Origin: Anaerobiospirillum sp. NML120448
Lineage (GTDB): Bacteria; Pseudomonadota; Gammaproteobacteria; Enterobacterales; Succinivibrionaceae
Reading direction: 5' to 3'
NCBI RefSeq assembly: GCF_023050945.1
Contig: NZ_JALKIM010000004.1
Location: 33,745 to 97,744, forward strand
Length of the DNA stretch: 64,000 nt
The notes beneath the pieces are model-generated. The model had not been told where the DNA came from. It was given only the letters and a program-made list of their open reading frames with translations, and did no database searches. The position numbers were made by a program, and so were the translations under genes. Of this stretch, positions 10,425 to 18,951 are shown in pieces (position 1 is the first letter of the stretch; each line of letters starts with the position of its first letter).

Positions 10425-10605
10425 CATGCCCATCCCTTGGCCACGCTTTGGCCATGTTCTAGCCCTAGCCCATGCCCAACCACTGCCAACACTCTACCAA
10501 CAACCTATCAACGCTTTGCCAAAACTATAAACACAACCTACCAACGCTTTGCTGCACTGCGCTGCCATGCATTGCCCTGCCAGGGCTATGGCCCTAAGTT
10601 AATGT
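10425..10605. repeat. GC-rich low-complexity spacer
   Basis: Degenerate repeats of CTTTGGCCA, GCCCATGCCC and ACCAACGCTTTGC words. The phrase ACCTACCAACGCTTTGC and close variants occur twice. I see no gene. The composition resembles the other GC-rich islands of the window. Confidence 0.5.
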
Positions 10606-10640
10606 TCCTATTACTATCTACAGCCTTAAAGTAAAAAGGC

Positions 10641-10680
10641 AAAAAAAATGGCCATACTGAATATATGGCCAATTTTTTTT
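10641..10680 (-). terminator. Bidirectional terminator after the lipoprotein gene
   Basis: The stem TGGCCAT/ATGGCCA (10649-10671) has runs of eight A on the left and eight T on the right, so it works in either direction. It ends the minus-strand lipoprotein gene. Confidence 0.85.
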
Positions 10681-10722
10681 GAGCTAACTTAGAGCTCAAA
10701 GTGGTGTTCAATTCTTAAAGCT

Positions 10723-11079
10723 TTAGCATCTACCTGCAGCTTTTAGGAGGGCATTGCAATTGCCTTTGTTAGCAGGTGTAGCGGTGCCATCCTTTGAAAT
10801 CTTGGTGCAAAGAGCATCTGATGTAATAGCAACAGCAGAAGTAAAGTAACACTTATAGCGATTACCTTTCTTGTCATAAACATCGAAATTAACAGCGTCT
10901 ATGCCACCTTTTACAGAGTCCTTATCAAGTGTCAACTGAGATTTGTCGATGCCTATGGCACTCTCAGCTTTATCAAGGTAACTATCATCAGATGTGATTC
11001 CTTGTGAAACCATGCCACAGCCATTTAAAAATAAAGCTACAGAAGTAGCTGCCAAAGTTTTTACCACTAAACTATTCAT
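10723..11079 (-). CDS. Small secreted lipoprotein, unknown function
   Basis: 118 residues from the ATG at 11079; a GTG seven codons upstream is less likely because the signal peptide fits the ATG. MNSLVVKTLAATSVALFLNGC is a typical lipoprotein signal with lipobox LNGC, so the mature protein starts at Cys20 or close to it and is lipid-anchored in an envelope membrane. Residue +2 is Gly rather than Asp, which fits outer membrane sorting. The mature part has four more Cys (YKCYF, ALCTK, GNCNA, final GRC), suggesting disulphides, and a compact beta-rich middle (GGIDAVNFDVYDKKGNRYKC). I do not recognise the family. It is monocistronic between terminators. Confidence 0.75.
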   Translation of the reverse strand: MNSLVVKTLAATSVALFLNGCGMVSQGITSDDSYLDKAESAIGIDKSQLTLDKDSVKGGIDAVNFDVYDKKGNRYKCYFTSAVAITSDALCTKISKDGTATPANKGNCNALLKAAGRC

Positions 11080-11332
11080 ATATGATCCATAAAAATGCAC
11101 TATACCTTTAGTACAGCACGTAAAAATCGATTTTCTATTAATTATATCTAGGCAAAATTGATACCAAATTTCACTTGCTATTTTTTACTGACCCTACTTA
11201 CATCTATTATGCATTACTCTTCAAAGTGCCTTGCCTAATAGTAAAAAACTTTCCAAATATCTCTTAGAGAGCCTTGTACAAATTATCAGCTCTAAAAGCC
11301 TTTATGTAGGGCAGGACAGGCTTTTAAGGGCC

Positions 11333-11373
11333 CTAAAAACACAAAAGGCTTTAACCTACGAGGTTAAAGCCTT
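11333..11373 (-). terminator. Terminator of suhB
   Basis: A 13-bp perfect stem AAGGCTTTAACCT/AGGTTAAAGCCTT (11345-11373) is followed on the minus strand by TTTTGTGTTTTT. The rest of 11080-11400 holds the lipoprotein promoter region and no gene. Confidence 0.9.
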
Positions 11374-11400
11374 GAGCCTAAACAATGAGCTTATTATTGC

Positions 11401-12204
11401 TTAGCGTAAGATGCCTGGAAGATTTGGAGCATCACAAACCTTAGCTAAAAGGTTCTTTACAATATGAGCATTGCCAACTACGATATTGCCGCTCTTAGAG
11501 AAATTTGGAGCACCAGTAAAGTCAGTAGCAATACCACCAGCTTCACGTAAAATTAAAGAGCCAGCAGCAAAATCCCATGGCTTTAAGCCTTGCTCTAAGT
11601 AAGCATCATAACGGCCACAAGCAGCATAGCAAAGATCTAAGCTAGCACAACCAGAGCGACGTACATCTGCACATTGGTTAATTAAGCGAGTGAATAACTC
11701 CATATAAGCATCCATACGCTCACGATAACGTACAGGGAAAGCAGTGCAAACTACAGCACCATCAACGCTTTGATGATTGCCTACACGGATGCGACGGTTA
11801 TTTAAATAAGCACCCTCGCCTGCGCTACCTAAGAACATCTCGTCCTTAATAGGATCAAAGACTACACCCAAGATGATACGACCCTTGTGTTGTAAGCCAA
11901 TAGACACAGCACAATGAGGAATACCCTTAACAAAGTTGGTGGTGCCATCAATTGGATCGATAATCCAGACGTACTCGGAATCTTTATTACCTTGAAGACC
12001 ACCTTCCTCGCCTAAAACAGCGTGGTCACGGTAGGACTTTAATAAAATAGAAGTAACAGTATTTTCGCACTCACGATCAATATCAGTTACTAAGTCGTCT
12101 TTGCGCTTTTCCTCTACAGTAAAATTATCCTGACCGAGGTTACGAGCAATGACCTTACCAGCAGCACGTGCGGCACGTTCTGCAATATTAAGCATTGGAT
12201 GCAT
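11401..12204 (-). CDS. suhB: Inositol-1-monophosphatase / Nus factor SuhB
   Basis: 267 residues, equal to E. coli SuhB, and opening with the same MHPMLNIA. The metal-dependent phosphatase motifs are present: GEEGG (Glu67 region), WIIDPIDGTTNF (Asp83 and Asp86, ~80-91) and LKPWDFAAGSLILREAGG (~215-232). The protein hydrolyses myo-inositol 1-phosphate. In enterobacteria its main role is as a partner in rRNA antitermination complexes and ribosome maturation. It is transcribed alone, divergent from the nitrilase-family gene. Confidence 0.95.
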   Translation of the reverse strand: MHPMLNIAERAARAAGKVIARNLGQDNFTVEEKRKDDLVTDIDRECENTVTSILLKSYRDHAVLGEEGGLQGNKDSEYVWIIDPIDGTTNFVKGIPHCAVSIGLQHKGRIILGVVFDPIKDEMFLGSAGEGAYLNNRRIRVGNHQSVDGAVVCTAFPVRYRERMDAYMELFTRLINQCADVRRSGCASLDLCYAACGRYDAYLEQGLKPWDFAAGSLILREAGGIATDFTGAPNFSKSGNIVVGNAHIVKNLLAKVCDAPNLPGILR

Positions 12205-12296
12205 GTTAAAGAGCTCTCTTGGTTAAACAAAAGTGCTTTATTATACAAATTTGCAAGCCTTTGATATCACATTTTTTTAAATTTTTTTCAATTATT

Positions 12297-13148
12297 ATGA
12301 GTAAACTAACTATTGCCCTGCTACAGATTTCGCCATGCTCAAGCTTAAAAGAAAACCTAACTAAAGGCATCAATGCTTGTTTGGCAGCTAAACTAGGTGG
12401 AGCTGATATTGCCCTATTTCCAGAAATGTATAGCAATGGCTATGATATATACGATCGTAAATTTGACGATTGGAAACAGGAAGCTATTACCCTCAATGAC
12501 GATTTTGTCCTAACTTTCCAAGAGCTATCAAAACAACTTAATATGGCCATTGGCCTTACCTTATTAGAAAAGATTTCTTATAGCCAATATCCACAGAACA
12601 CTTTGGTACTGTTTGATAGAAAAGGCAGGCGAGTACTTACCTATGCTAAGGTGCATACTTGTGATTTTGATGTTGAGCGCTACTTATCGTCAGGTGAAGA
12701 CTTCTATGTATGCGATCTTGATACCGATTGTGGTACAGTCAAAGTAGGAGCCATGATTTGCTATGATCGTGAATTTCCTGAAAGCGCCCGCATTCTCATG
12801 CTCAAAGGAGCTGAGTTAATCCTAGTGCCTAATGCTTGTCCTATGGAAATTAATCGTATCTCCCAACTACGAGCACGTGCCTTTGAAAACATGCTGGCCG
12901 TAGCAACATGCAATTACCCCATCAATGTGCCAGACTGTAATGGCCACTCTACTATATTTGATGGTGTGGTCTATAAAAAGAATGAAAATGAATCCCGTGA
13001 TACTTGTATTTTACAGGCCCCTGAGAGTGAAGGTATTTACTTAGCTACCATAGATTTAGATGAGCTTAGAGAATATCGCAATAATGAAATACATGGTAAT
13101 GCTTATCGTAAGCCTGATAAATATCAGCTCTTAGTCAAAAAGATTTAG
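12297..13148 (+). CDS. Carbon-nitrogen hydrolase (nitrilase superfamily)
   Basis: 283 residues if it starts at the ATG at 12297, where the family's first beta-strand begins (KLTIALLQISPC). A TTG 78 bp upstream would add a non-conserved, Phe-rich leader lying in the suhB promoter. No clear ribosome binding site precedes the ATG. The Glu-Lys-Cys triad is visible: Glu43 in LFPEMYSNGYDI, Lys118 in YAKVHTCDFD, and Cys155 in GAMICYDREFPES. The protein should be a cytosolic amidase or carbamoylase acting on a small amide; the substrate is not predictable here. The N-carbamoylputrescine amidase and omega-amidase branches are possible. Confidence 0.85.
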   Translation: MSKLTIALLQISPCSSLKENLTKGINACLAAKLGGADIALFPEMYSNGYDIYDRKFDDWKQEAITLNDDFVLTFQELSKQLNMAIGLTLLEKISYSQYPQNTLVLFDRKGRRVLTYAKVHTCDFDVERYLSSGEDFYVCDLDTDCGTVKVGAMICYDREFPESARILMLKGAELILVPNACPMEINRISQLRARAFENMLAVATCNYPINVPDCNGHSTIFDGVVYKKNENESRDTCILQAPESEGIYLATIDLDELREYRNNEIHGNAYRKPDKYQLLVKKI

Positions 13149-13245
13149 CTTAAATTACCTTTATTAATTGCTACCCCTTGATTTAAACTTTACTAGACCC
13201 CACTATCATTTCCAGCAATAGCAAATTTCACTATAGTACCCAAAT

Positions 13246-13800
13246 ATGAAAGACTTAAAAAATAATCAGCTCTATCAAAAAATTAGTAATAGCTTTAACG
13301 GCGCAGGCTTTGAGGAGAACATTGCCACTACTCAAGGTTTTATTTTAGGTGTCATTTGTCGTGGCCATGGTGCTTCTGACAATAAGGCTTTGACCCTTAC
13401 TTGCGAAATTTTAAATGGCGGTAACGCTGTTGGCGGTAGCGGCATTGCTCTTTTTACCACTATGCTTATCGAGCTTGAGCGTCAATTAAAAGACCAAAAG
13501 GTAGAACTCTTTATTCCAACTAAAAAAGAGCAGGCACAAAAATCAGTACGCTTACAAACAGCTGCTGATATTGCCTATGGCTTTATGCTCGGCTTATGCT
13601 GTGAGGGTAATCCTGTGGCAGGTTCTATTGTTGATAGTGACTATGTAGAGAAAAACGCCAATCTCAAAGACTATATGAAGTTTATCGACTTTTTCAAGGA
13701 AATCGATGTTAATGATGACTTCTCAGAGGATGACTTTAATGATGTAGTGGAGAACTTACACTCCATGATTCAAGAAATTTATACTCTGCTCAATAAATAA
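13246..13800 (+). CDS. UPF0149 (YgfB/YecA-like) protein
   Basis: 184 residues, all-helical. The pattern ATTQGFILGVICRG near the start and AADIAYGFMLGLCCEG in the middle match the two hallmark helices of UPF0149 (in E. coli YgfB, MHGLISGMICGG and a VNHFLLGLG segment). The acidic C-terminal third (DDFSEDDFNDVVE) is typical too. The family has a structure and is widespread in gammaproteobacteria, but its biochemical role is not settled. There is no SECIS-like or zinc-binding SEC-C tail as in YecA proper. No strong ribosome binding site precedes the ATG. Confidence 0.75.
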   Translation: MKDLKNNQLYQKISNSFNGAGFEENIATTQGFILGVICRGHGASDNKALTLTCEILNGGNAVGGSGIALFTTMLIELERQLKDQKVELFIPTKKEQAQKSVRLQTAADIAYGFMLGLCCEGNPVAGSIVDSDYVEKNANLKDYMKFIDFFKEIDVNDDFSEDDFNDVVENLHSMIQEIYTLLNK

Positions 13801-13814
13801 AGCCCTCCCCAGCA

Positions 13815-14030
13815 CTAAATTGGCTATGAGCCAGCAAAAAGCCTTGGCTCTTTGCTGGCCCTTGGGCCTTGGCCACAAGCCAAGGCTCATGGCCCAGGGC
13901 CAACAAGCTCTCTCCTGGGCTGAGCACTTCCATGCCTATTTTATGGAGTGCAAGCTTTGTCCTGCCTGCCTACATACCTGGCAGGCGGGCAGGCGGGCTA
14001 CCTACCTGGCTAGCCAGCTAGCTGGCTGTT
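13815..14030. repeat. GC-rich hairpin island between UPF0149 and uvrB
   Basis: Nested inverted repeats: GCCAGCAAA/TTTGCTGGC, CCTTGGC/GCCAAGG, and TGCCTGCC/GGCAGGC near 13.97 kb, then CTGGCTAGCCAG and AGCTAGCT. The CTGCC and CTGGCTAGC words match the island at 4.6 kb; the TTGGCC words match those at 10.4, 48.96 and 61.48 kb. It probably also ends both convergent transcripts, although no T run is present. Confidence 0.6.
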
Positions 14031-16236
14031 AGCTACTGGTAAGTTCACTCTCAAGATCTCGACCAGGCTTTAATAAGAGCACTAGCTCTAAAGCTTTCAT
14101 CCTATCTCTTAATACGGCAGCCTCTTCAAATTTAAGATCGCGCACTAATTCCAACATTTGTTTTTGAATAAGCTCAATTTCTTTGCTTAACTCTTGGGCT
14201 GTTGGCAAGTAGCGGGCACTGATTGGATCTTTTAATAGGTCACGAATGGCCTTTTCATTGAGCAAGGACAAGGCTTTAATATCAAATACTTTGTTAGTGT
14301 CACTAGCTTTTTGATTAGAGCGCTTGGTACCTTTAAGGCTATCGATACCATTTTGTTGCTCCCATTGAGCACGGGATTGAGATGGCATGGCTCTCTTTTC
14401 TAGAGGTACCTTAAACACCTCTGAATTGGTAATAGCCAATTCCATAACATCAACAATTTTCTTTTTAATTTGCTTAGGCTCAATGCCATGCTCTTTGTTG
14501 TACTCATCTTGAATTTGGCGGCGACGTTTTGTTTCATTAATAGTCTGAGCCATAGAGTCAGTAATTTTATCAGCATAGAAGATAGCCATGCCATCAACAT
14601 TACGAGCTGCACGACCTACAGTCTGAATTAACGAACGACTAGAGCGTAAAAAGCCCTCTTTATCAGCATCTAACACTGCTACTAAGGACACCTCAGGAAT
14701 ATCTAAGCCCTCACGTAACAAGTTAATACCAATCAAAGCATCAAACTCACCTAAACGTAAATCTCTAATAATATCCATACGCTCTACAGCGTCGATATCA
14801 GAGTGCATATAACGCACTCTTAGGCCATGCTCGGTTAAATAGGAGGTTAATTCCTCGGCCATTTTCTTGGTTAAAGTTGTGACTAAAGTACGCTCATTTT
14901 TTTGAGCTCGCACTCTAATCTCTGACATAACATCATCAACTTGAGTAGCTACAGGACGAACCTCAATAATAGGGTCTAAAAGGCCTGTTGGTCGAATTAA
15001 CTGCTCTACCACCTGCGAGGAAAGGTCAATCTCATACTGAGCAGGCGTTGCTGAAACATAGATAGTTTGCGGCTGCATACGGGCAAATTCTTCAAACTTT
15101 AAAGGTCTGTTGTCATAAGCCGATGGCAGACGGAAACCAAATTGAATTAAATTGTCCTTTCGGGAGCGATCACCTTTATACATGGCTCCAATTTGAGGAA
15201 CGGTAACATGTGACTCATCGATGATTAACAAGCCATCTTTAGGCAAGTAATCAAACAGACATGGTGGAGCTTCGCCACTTTTACGACCAGTTAAATAGCG
15301 TGAATAGTTCTCAATTCCTGAGCAATACCCCACTTCATTAATCATCTCAATATCATATTGAGTGCGCTCTCTAATTCTTTGCTCTTCAAGTAATTTGTTA
15401 TGAGCTAAGAAATAATCACAACGGTCTTTTAGATCTACTTTGATTTGCTCTACAGCATTAAGCAAGATATCCCTTGGCGTTACATAGTGGGTTTTAGGAA
15501 AGACAGTAAAGCGTGGTAACTGACACTCAATAGCGCCTGTTAAAGGATCAAACTTGCTAATACGATCAATTTCATCATCAAAGAGCTCTACCCTAATAGC
15601 ATAGCCATCAGATTCAGCTGGGAAAATGTCAATCACATCGCCTCTTACTCTAAATGTAGAACGAGCAAACTCTATATCGTTACGTACATATTGCAAGGCC
15701 GCTAAGCGATCAATAATTTGCCTTTGAGTAATTTGCTCTCCTCGTGAGATGTGTAACATCATCTTTAAATAAGTTTCTGGCTCACCCAAGCCATAAATAG
15801 CCGATACAGAACAAACAACAATGGTATCTCGGCGCTCCATGAGGGCCTTGGTGGCACTAAGGCGCATTTGGTCAATATGATCATTGACCTTGGCATCTTT
15901 TTCAATAAAGGTATCAGTAGCTGCTACATAGGCCTCAGGCTGATAATAATCATAATAAGAAACAAAATACTCAACAGCATTATGAGGAAAGAACTCTTTC
16001 ATCTCACCATAAAGCTGAGCAGCCAAAGTCTTATTATGAGACAAAATCATAGTAGGACGATTTAAAGCAGCAATGACATTAGCCATAGTAAAGGTCTTAC
16101 CAGAGCCAGTTACACCTAATAAGGTCTGAGCTTTATCGCCTGCAATCACACCATTGACCAGCTTATCAATGGCTTGTACTTGATCTCCTGCTGCCTTAAA
16201 AGGTGCTACCAATTGAAAGTTATTTTTAACTGCCAC
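14029..16236 (-). CDS. uvrB: Excinuclease ABC subunit UvrB
   Basis: 735 residues, about 60 longer than E. coli UvrB. It is the damage-verifying helicase-like subunit of nucleotide excision repair. Walker A is GVTGSGKT (41-48); the beta-hairpin [11 protein letters not shown] that inserts into DNA is at ~94-104. The helicase motifs run through [17 protein letters not shown] and QTVGRAARN, and the C-terminal UVR domain ([17 protein letters not shown], ~697-715) binds UvrC. The extra length is mostly a polar linker (~640-690) before the UVR domain. GTG start with GAGGG upstream. Single-gene unit. Confidence 0.96.
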   Translation of the reverse strand: MAVKNNFQLVAPFKAAGDQVQAIDKLVNGVIAGDKAQTLLGVTGSGKTFTMANVIAALNRPTMILSHNKTLAAQLYGEMKEFFPHNAVEYFVSYYDYYQPEAYVAATDTFIEKDAKVNDHIDQMRLSATKALMERRDTIVVCSVSAIYGLGEPETYLKMMLHISRGEQITQRQIIDRLAALQYVRNDIEFARSTFRVRGDVIDIFPAESDGYAIRVELFDDEIDRISKFDPLTGAIECQLPRFTVFPKTHYVTPRDILLNAVEQIKVDLKDRCDYFLAHNKLLEEQRIRERTQYDIEMINEVGYCSGIENYSRYLTGRKSGEAPPCLFDYLPKDGLLIIDESHVTVPQIGAMYKGDRSRKDNLIQFGFRLPSAYDNRPLKFEEFARMQPQTIYVSATPAQYEIDLSSQVVEQLIRPTGLLDPIIEVRPVATQVDDVMSEIRVRAQKNERTLVTTLTKKMAEELTSYLTEHGLRVRYMHSDIDAVERMDIIRDLRLGEFDALIGINLLREGLDIPEVSLVAVLDADKEGFLRSSRSLIQTVGRAARNVDGMAIFYADKITDSMAQTINETKRRRQIQDEYNKEHGIEPKQIKKKIVDVMELAITNSEVFKVPLEKRAMPSQSRAQWEQQNGIDSLKGTKRSNQKASDTNKVFDIKALSLLNEKAIRDLLKDPISARYLPTAQELSKEIELIQKQMLELVRDLKFEEAAVLRDRMKALELVLLLKPGRDLESELTSS

Positions 16237-16399
16237 TAATAATACCCTCTAGAAATATTGGCCCTATATTGTAATGATCTCAGTTCGTGATTAGCGCTTG
16301 ATCTTGATAGCGCAACTCAAGAGATAGTGTAATCTGGGTCGACGTTAAGCTATTTAAATTAACTAAATTCCAACCACAGAGAGCTTTAATGTTTTTTCC

Positions 16400-16440
16400 A
16401 TAAAAAAAACCTTGTTTTTTCGCGAATAAAACAAGGTTTC
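16400..16440 (-). terminator. Terminator of the YjfB-like gene
   Basis: The stem AAACCTTGTTTT/AAAACAAGGTTT (16407-16439) is followed on the minus strand by a T run of eight. Bases 16237-16399 upstream of uvrB hold nothing recognised. Confidence 0.85.
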
Positions 16441-16482
16441 TACATATTATATTGTTGTTATAATTTTAGCACAAAATCATTC

Positions 16483-16680
16483 TTATGCGTAAACATCAAC
16501 AGAAGAGCCAACGCTGCCAGAGGCCTTTGGAGCAGAAGCGTTGATTTGCTCAACTGACTGAGCGGTGCTCTCAAGTAACTGTAAAGCTGCTTTGCCCTGC
16601 TGTTCGGTGGCACGCTTAGTCATGGCTACGCTTAAAGCCTCAAAACCAAAGTTTGCGCTGGTACCAGTAATGCTGCTCAT
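16483..16680 (-). CDS. YjfB-type putative motility protein
   Basis: 65 residues. The helical core (FEALSVAMTKRATEQQGKAA, LQLLES) and the ending GSSVDVYA match the small YjfB family (annotated as putative motility protein), whose Bacillus member is known to depend on the flagellar sigma factor. AGGAGAT lies at good distance from the ATG. A FliA-type promoter sits 37 bp upstream (16717-16744), in line with a flagellar regulon gene. The molecular role is unknown; no signal peptide or membrane helix. Confidence 0.7.
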   Translation of the reverse strand: MSSITGTSANFGFEALSVAMTKRATEQQGKAALQLLESTAQSVEQINASAPKASGSVGSSVDVYA

Positions 16681-16716
16681 GGTTATCTCCTAATAAGAAG
16701 CAATTTCATATTGTTT

Positions 16717-16744
16717 TTAACGGCAAAAATAGCCTCAATTTTTA
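16717..16744 (-). promoter_or_regulatory. FliA (sigma-28) type promoter of the YjfB-like gene
   Basis: On the minus strand TAAA is followed after 16 bp by GCCGTTAA (consensus GCCGATAA, usual spacing 15). It lies 37 bp before the start codon, upstream of a proposed motility gene. Confidence 0.6.
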
Positions 16745-16885
16745 GTAAAAATTCTAGCCACTTTCACCGCATCAACGAAGAACATACTAAGATCCAAGAT
16801 TTCCTGAATCACAAGTATTATAGCTAAGCAATATATGTACAAACTTAGAATCATGCTTATCTATACGAAAATTTTTACTTAATTA

Positions 16886-16930
16886 CAAAAAAAATGCTCA
16901 ACCTAAAGCTTAAGATTGAGCATTTTTTTA
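16886..16930 (-). terminator. Terminator of glk (bidirectional)
   Basis: The stem AAAATGCTCAA/TTGAGCATTTT (16891-16926) has T runs on both strands and lies directly behind the glk stop. Confidence 0.85.
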
Positions 16931-16963
16931 AATCAAAGTTTACTAAAGCTTATAGCTTGCAAC

Positions 16964-17941
16964 TTATAGCACTGCACCTAACTCTTGACGTAAGGTAGCA
17001 GCAGCACCCATTAAGCCAGCCTTTGGCTCAGTAATAACGTAAGTAGGAATATTAGATAAGTAGCTCTTAAAGCGGCCCTTATCCTCAAAAGCCTCACGGA
17101 ACTTAGATTCTTTGAAGAACTCTAAGAATCTTGGTACTACACCACCAGCTACATACACACCACCAAAGGTACCTAAGGTAAGAGCTAAGTTACCACCGAA
17201 ACGACCCATTAAGCGGCAGAAGGTGCTTAAAGCCTCTAAACAATCAGGATCTGGGTTAGCACTTAAAGCAGAAGCGGTAATATCAGCAGGAGTAAGACCA
17301 GTTCTTAAACGCTCATTACGCATAGCAATGGCCTCATAGAGGTTTAATAAACCAGGGCCTGATAACACACGCTCAGCTGAAACGTGGCCAATACGAGCAC
17401 GTAAGGCAATTAAAATCATATCCTCTGACATATTGGCAGGAGCTAAATCAACGTGACCACCCTCGCCAGAAAGAGGGATCCAGCGATCACCACTCTTAAT
17501 TAAGTGAGCTACACCTAAACCAGTACCAGCACCATATACAGCAATAGGAGCATCAGCTACTGGTTCGCCCTCACCAATCTTAACCATAGACTTTTTATCA
17601 ATACAGGTAACTGACATACACATGGCAGTAAAGTCATTAATAACTAACAAAGTTTCTAAGCCGAGATTTTCCTTAAGCTCTCTTTTAGAAAACTCCCAAG
17701 GATTGTTAGTCATCTTGATATAGTCTTGATTTACAGGGCAAGCAATTGCGATACAAGCAGCATTAAACTGAGCCTTAGTCTCTTGTCTAAACTTCTGAAT
17801 AACAGACTCTAAAGAATCATTCTCCAAAGCAGAGTAAATAATAGGATCAGATAAAGAACCATCTGCTAAATTACAAATAGCTAAACGGGCATTGGTACCA
17901 CCAATATCACCAACTAAAGCTTGACCTGTTAAAGTAGTCAT
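16964..17941 (-). CDS. glk: Glucokinase
   Basis: 325 residues from the ATG at 17941, which has GGAG upstream; a longer frame from 17983 adds 14 poorly conserved residues. It phosphorylates glucose with ATP in the cytosol, the entry step of glycolysis for non-PTS glucose. Near-complete agreement with E. coli Glk in the key parts: ALVGDIGGTNARLA (phosphate loop), AIACP, NDFTA (catalytic Asp), YGAGTGLGVAHL, LSGEGGHVD and MGRFGGNLAL. Single gene with its own terminator. A perfect palindrome lies 52 bp upstream. Confidence 0.95.
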   Translation of the reverse strand: MTTLTGQALVGDIGGTNARLAICNLADGSLSDPIIYSALENDSLESVIQKFRQETKAQFNAACIAIACPVNQDYIKMTNNPWEFSKRELKENLGLETLLVINDFTAMCMSVTCIDKKSMVKIGEGEPVADAPIAVYGAGTGLGVAHLIKSGDRWIPLSGEGGHVDLAPANMSEDMILIALRARIGHVSAERVLSGPGLLNLYEAIAMRNERLRTGLTPADITASALSANPDPDCLEALSTFCRLMGRFGGNLALTLGTFGGVYVAGGVVPRFLEFFKESKFREAFEDKGRFKSYLSNIPTYVITEPKAGLMGAAATLRQELGAVL

Positions 17942-17992
17942 AAAAAACTCCGCAAATCCAGACTTGCAAAAAAACACAAACACAACTAAAAC

Positions 17993-18007
17993 ATTGTTTT
18001 AAACAAT
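17993..18007. promoter_or_regulatory. Palindrome upstream of glk
   Basis: ATTGTTTTAAACAAT, perfect arms of seven around one T, 52 bp before the glk start and preceded by ACTAAAAC. A related palindrome lies upstream of tkt (44689-44703). Possible operator; the regulator is unknown. Confidence 0.35.
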
Positions 18008-18450
18008 AGTTAGATATTAGCAAAAGCAAAGATAAAGCGCTGGCTCATTTTGCAAAATTGTAAAGAATGAAAACTATTAAGGTTAATATAGTGTACAAAT
18101 ACTAAAAAACTTATTAATCCCCTGCGCTTTATTCCTATCTTAAAAAGAGTGCAAATAATAGCAATATAGTGTTATTAGTTTCATAAAAGCTTGTCTTAGA
18201 GCTTTAGCTTCTTAAGGTTAATATGGTGCATTAGCAAAAGCGCAAAACAAGGCACAGCGCACAGTCATACTAGCTTCAATTAAGCTCAATCTTTTAGCCA
18301 TCCATATATTAGAGATTAACCATGAATCAGCACATAAGTGTTGCACTATATTTTGCATTCATGGCTTAAAAACCATAGTTTAATGGCACTACAATTTTAG
18401 CCCCTGGTTATGCACGTATATTATTTATACATACCATGCAAAAGGCAATA

Positions 18451-18484
18451 AAAAAGGCCAAGTTTCGCGCTTGACCTTTTTTTA
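18451..18484. terminator. Hairpin with T runs on both strands
   Basis: AAGGCCAAG/CTTGACCTT with a TTTCGCG-type loop, flanked by A and T runs. It stands 17 bp before a consensus ribosome binding site, so it could end an unseen upstream transcript or attenuate the small ORF that follows. Bases 18008-18450 hold no convincing gene. Confidence 0.6.
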
Positions 18485-18518
18485 AATAGGAGGATTGTCT
18501 ATGAAAAGGAGTTAAACT

Positions 18519-18707
18519 ATGAGTTTAGTTAGTTTCAAAACGACCACTTTGCTCTGTTCGTTTCGATGGGTATATGATACCAAATTTGAGACTTGGATCA
18601 AGCTTTTTATAAAATTTTTTTTAAAGATTTTTTACCTGTTATCGGTAACACTTTTTCTTGCAAAATCTGATTGCTTAGCCATTTATATGCATTTTAAGGC
18701 CTTATAA
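18519..18707 (+). CDS. Candidate small membrane protein with a four-codon leader
   Basis: 62 residues; the middle (WIKLFIKFFLKIFYLLSVTL) is one likely membrane helix. The main support is translational: AAGGAG lies seven bases before the ATG, and just upstream a tiny frame ATG-AAA-AGG-AGT-TAA (18501-18515) has its own AGGAGG site, so the mini-ORF stop overlaps the second ribosome site. No homologue is recognised and the AT-rich setting makes a chance frame possible. Bases 18708-18951 behind it contain nothing I can name. Confidence 0.3.
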   Translation: MSLVSFKTTTLLCSFRWVYDTKFETWIKLFIKFFLKIFYLLSVTLFLAKSDCLAIYMHFKAL

Positions 18708-18951
18708 AAAATTTTTTAATGATACAAATGTTACAAAAAATTGCCTACTTATGGTCTTTTTTGCGTATTTGACAAAGCCAAAATAAAGGCAAATTTAATT
18801 TAAGTTTGCTTCTTTGCATGATTGCAACAATTTTTTGCATTGTTATTACATTTTCGCTATCACTAAGTACTGCTTAAAGATTAAAGCAACGAGCGGTAAA
18901 CAAAAATGGTAAACTTATGCCCACATTTCATGGTTGTAAGGATGTTTTGTT

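Noticed and set aside
10437..10634. 65-residue frame after rne
   Set aside because: Low-complexity spacer composition with no start signal.
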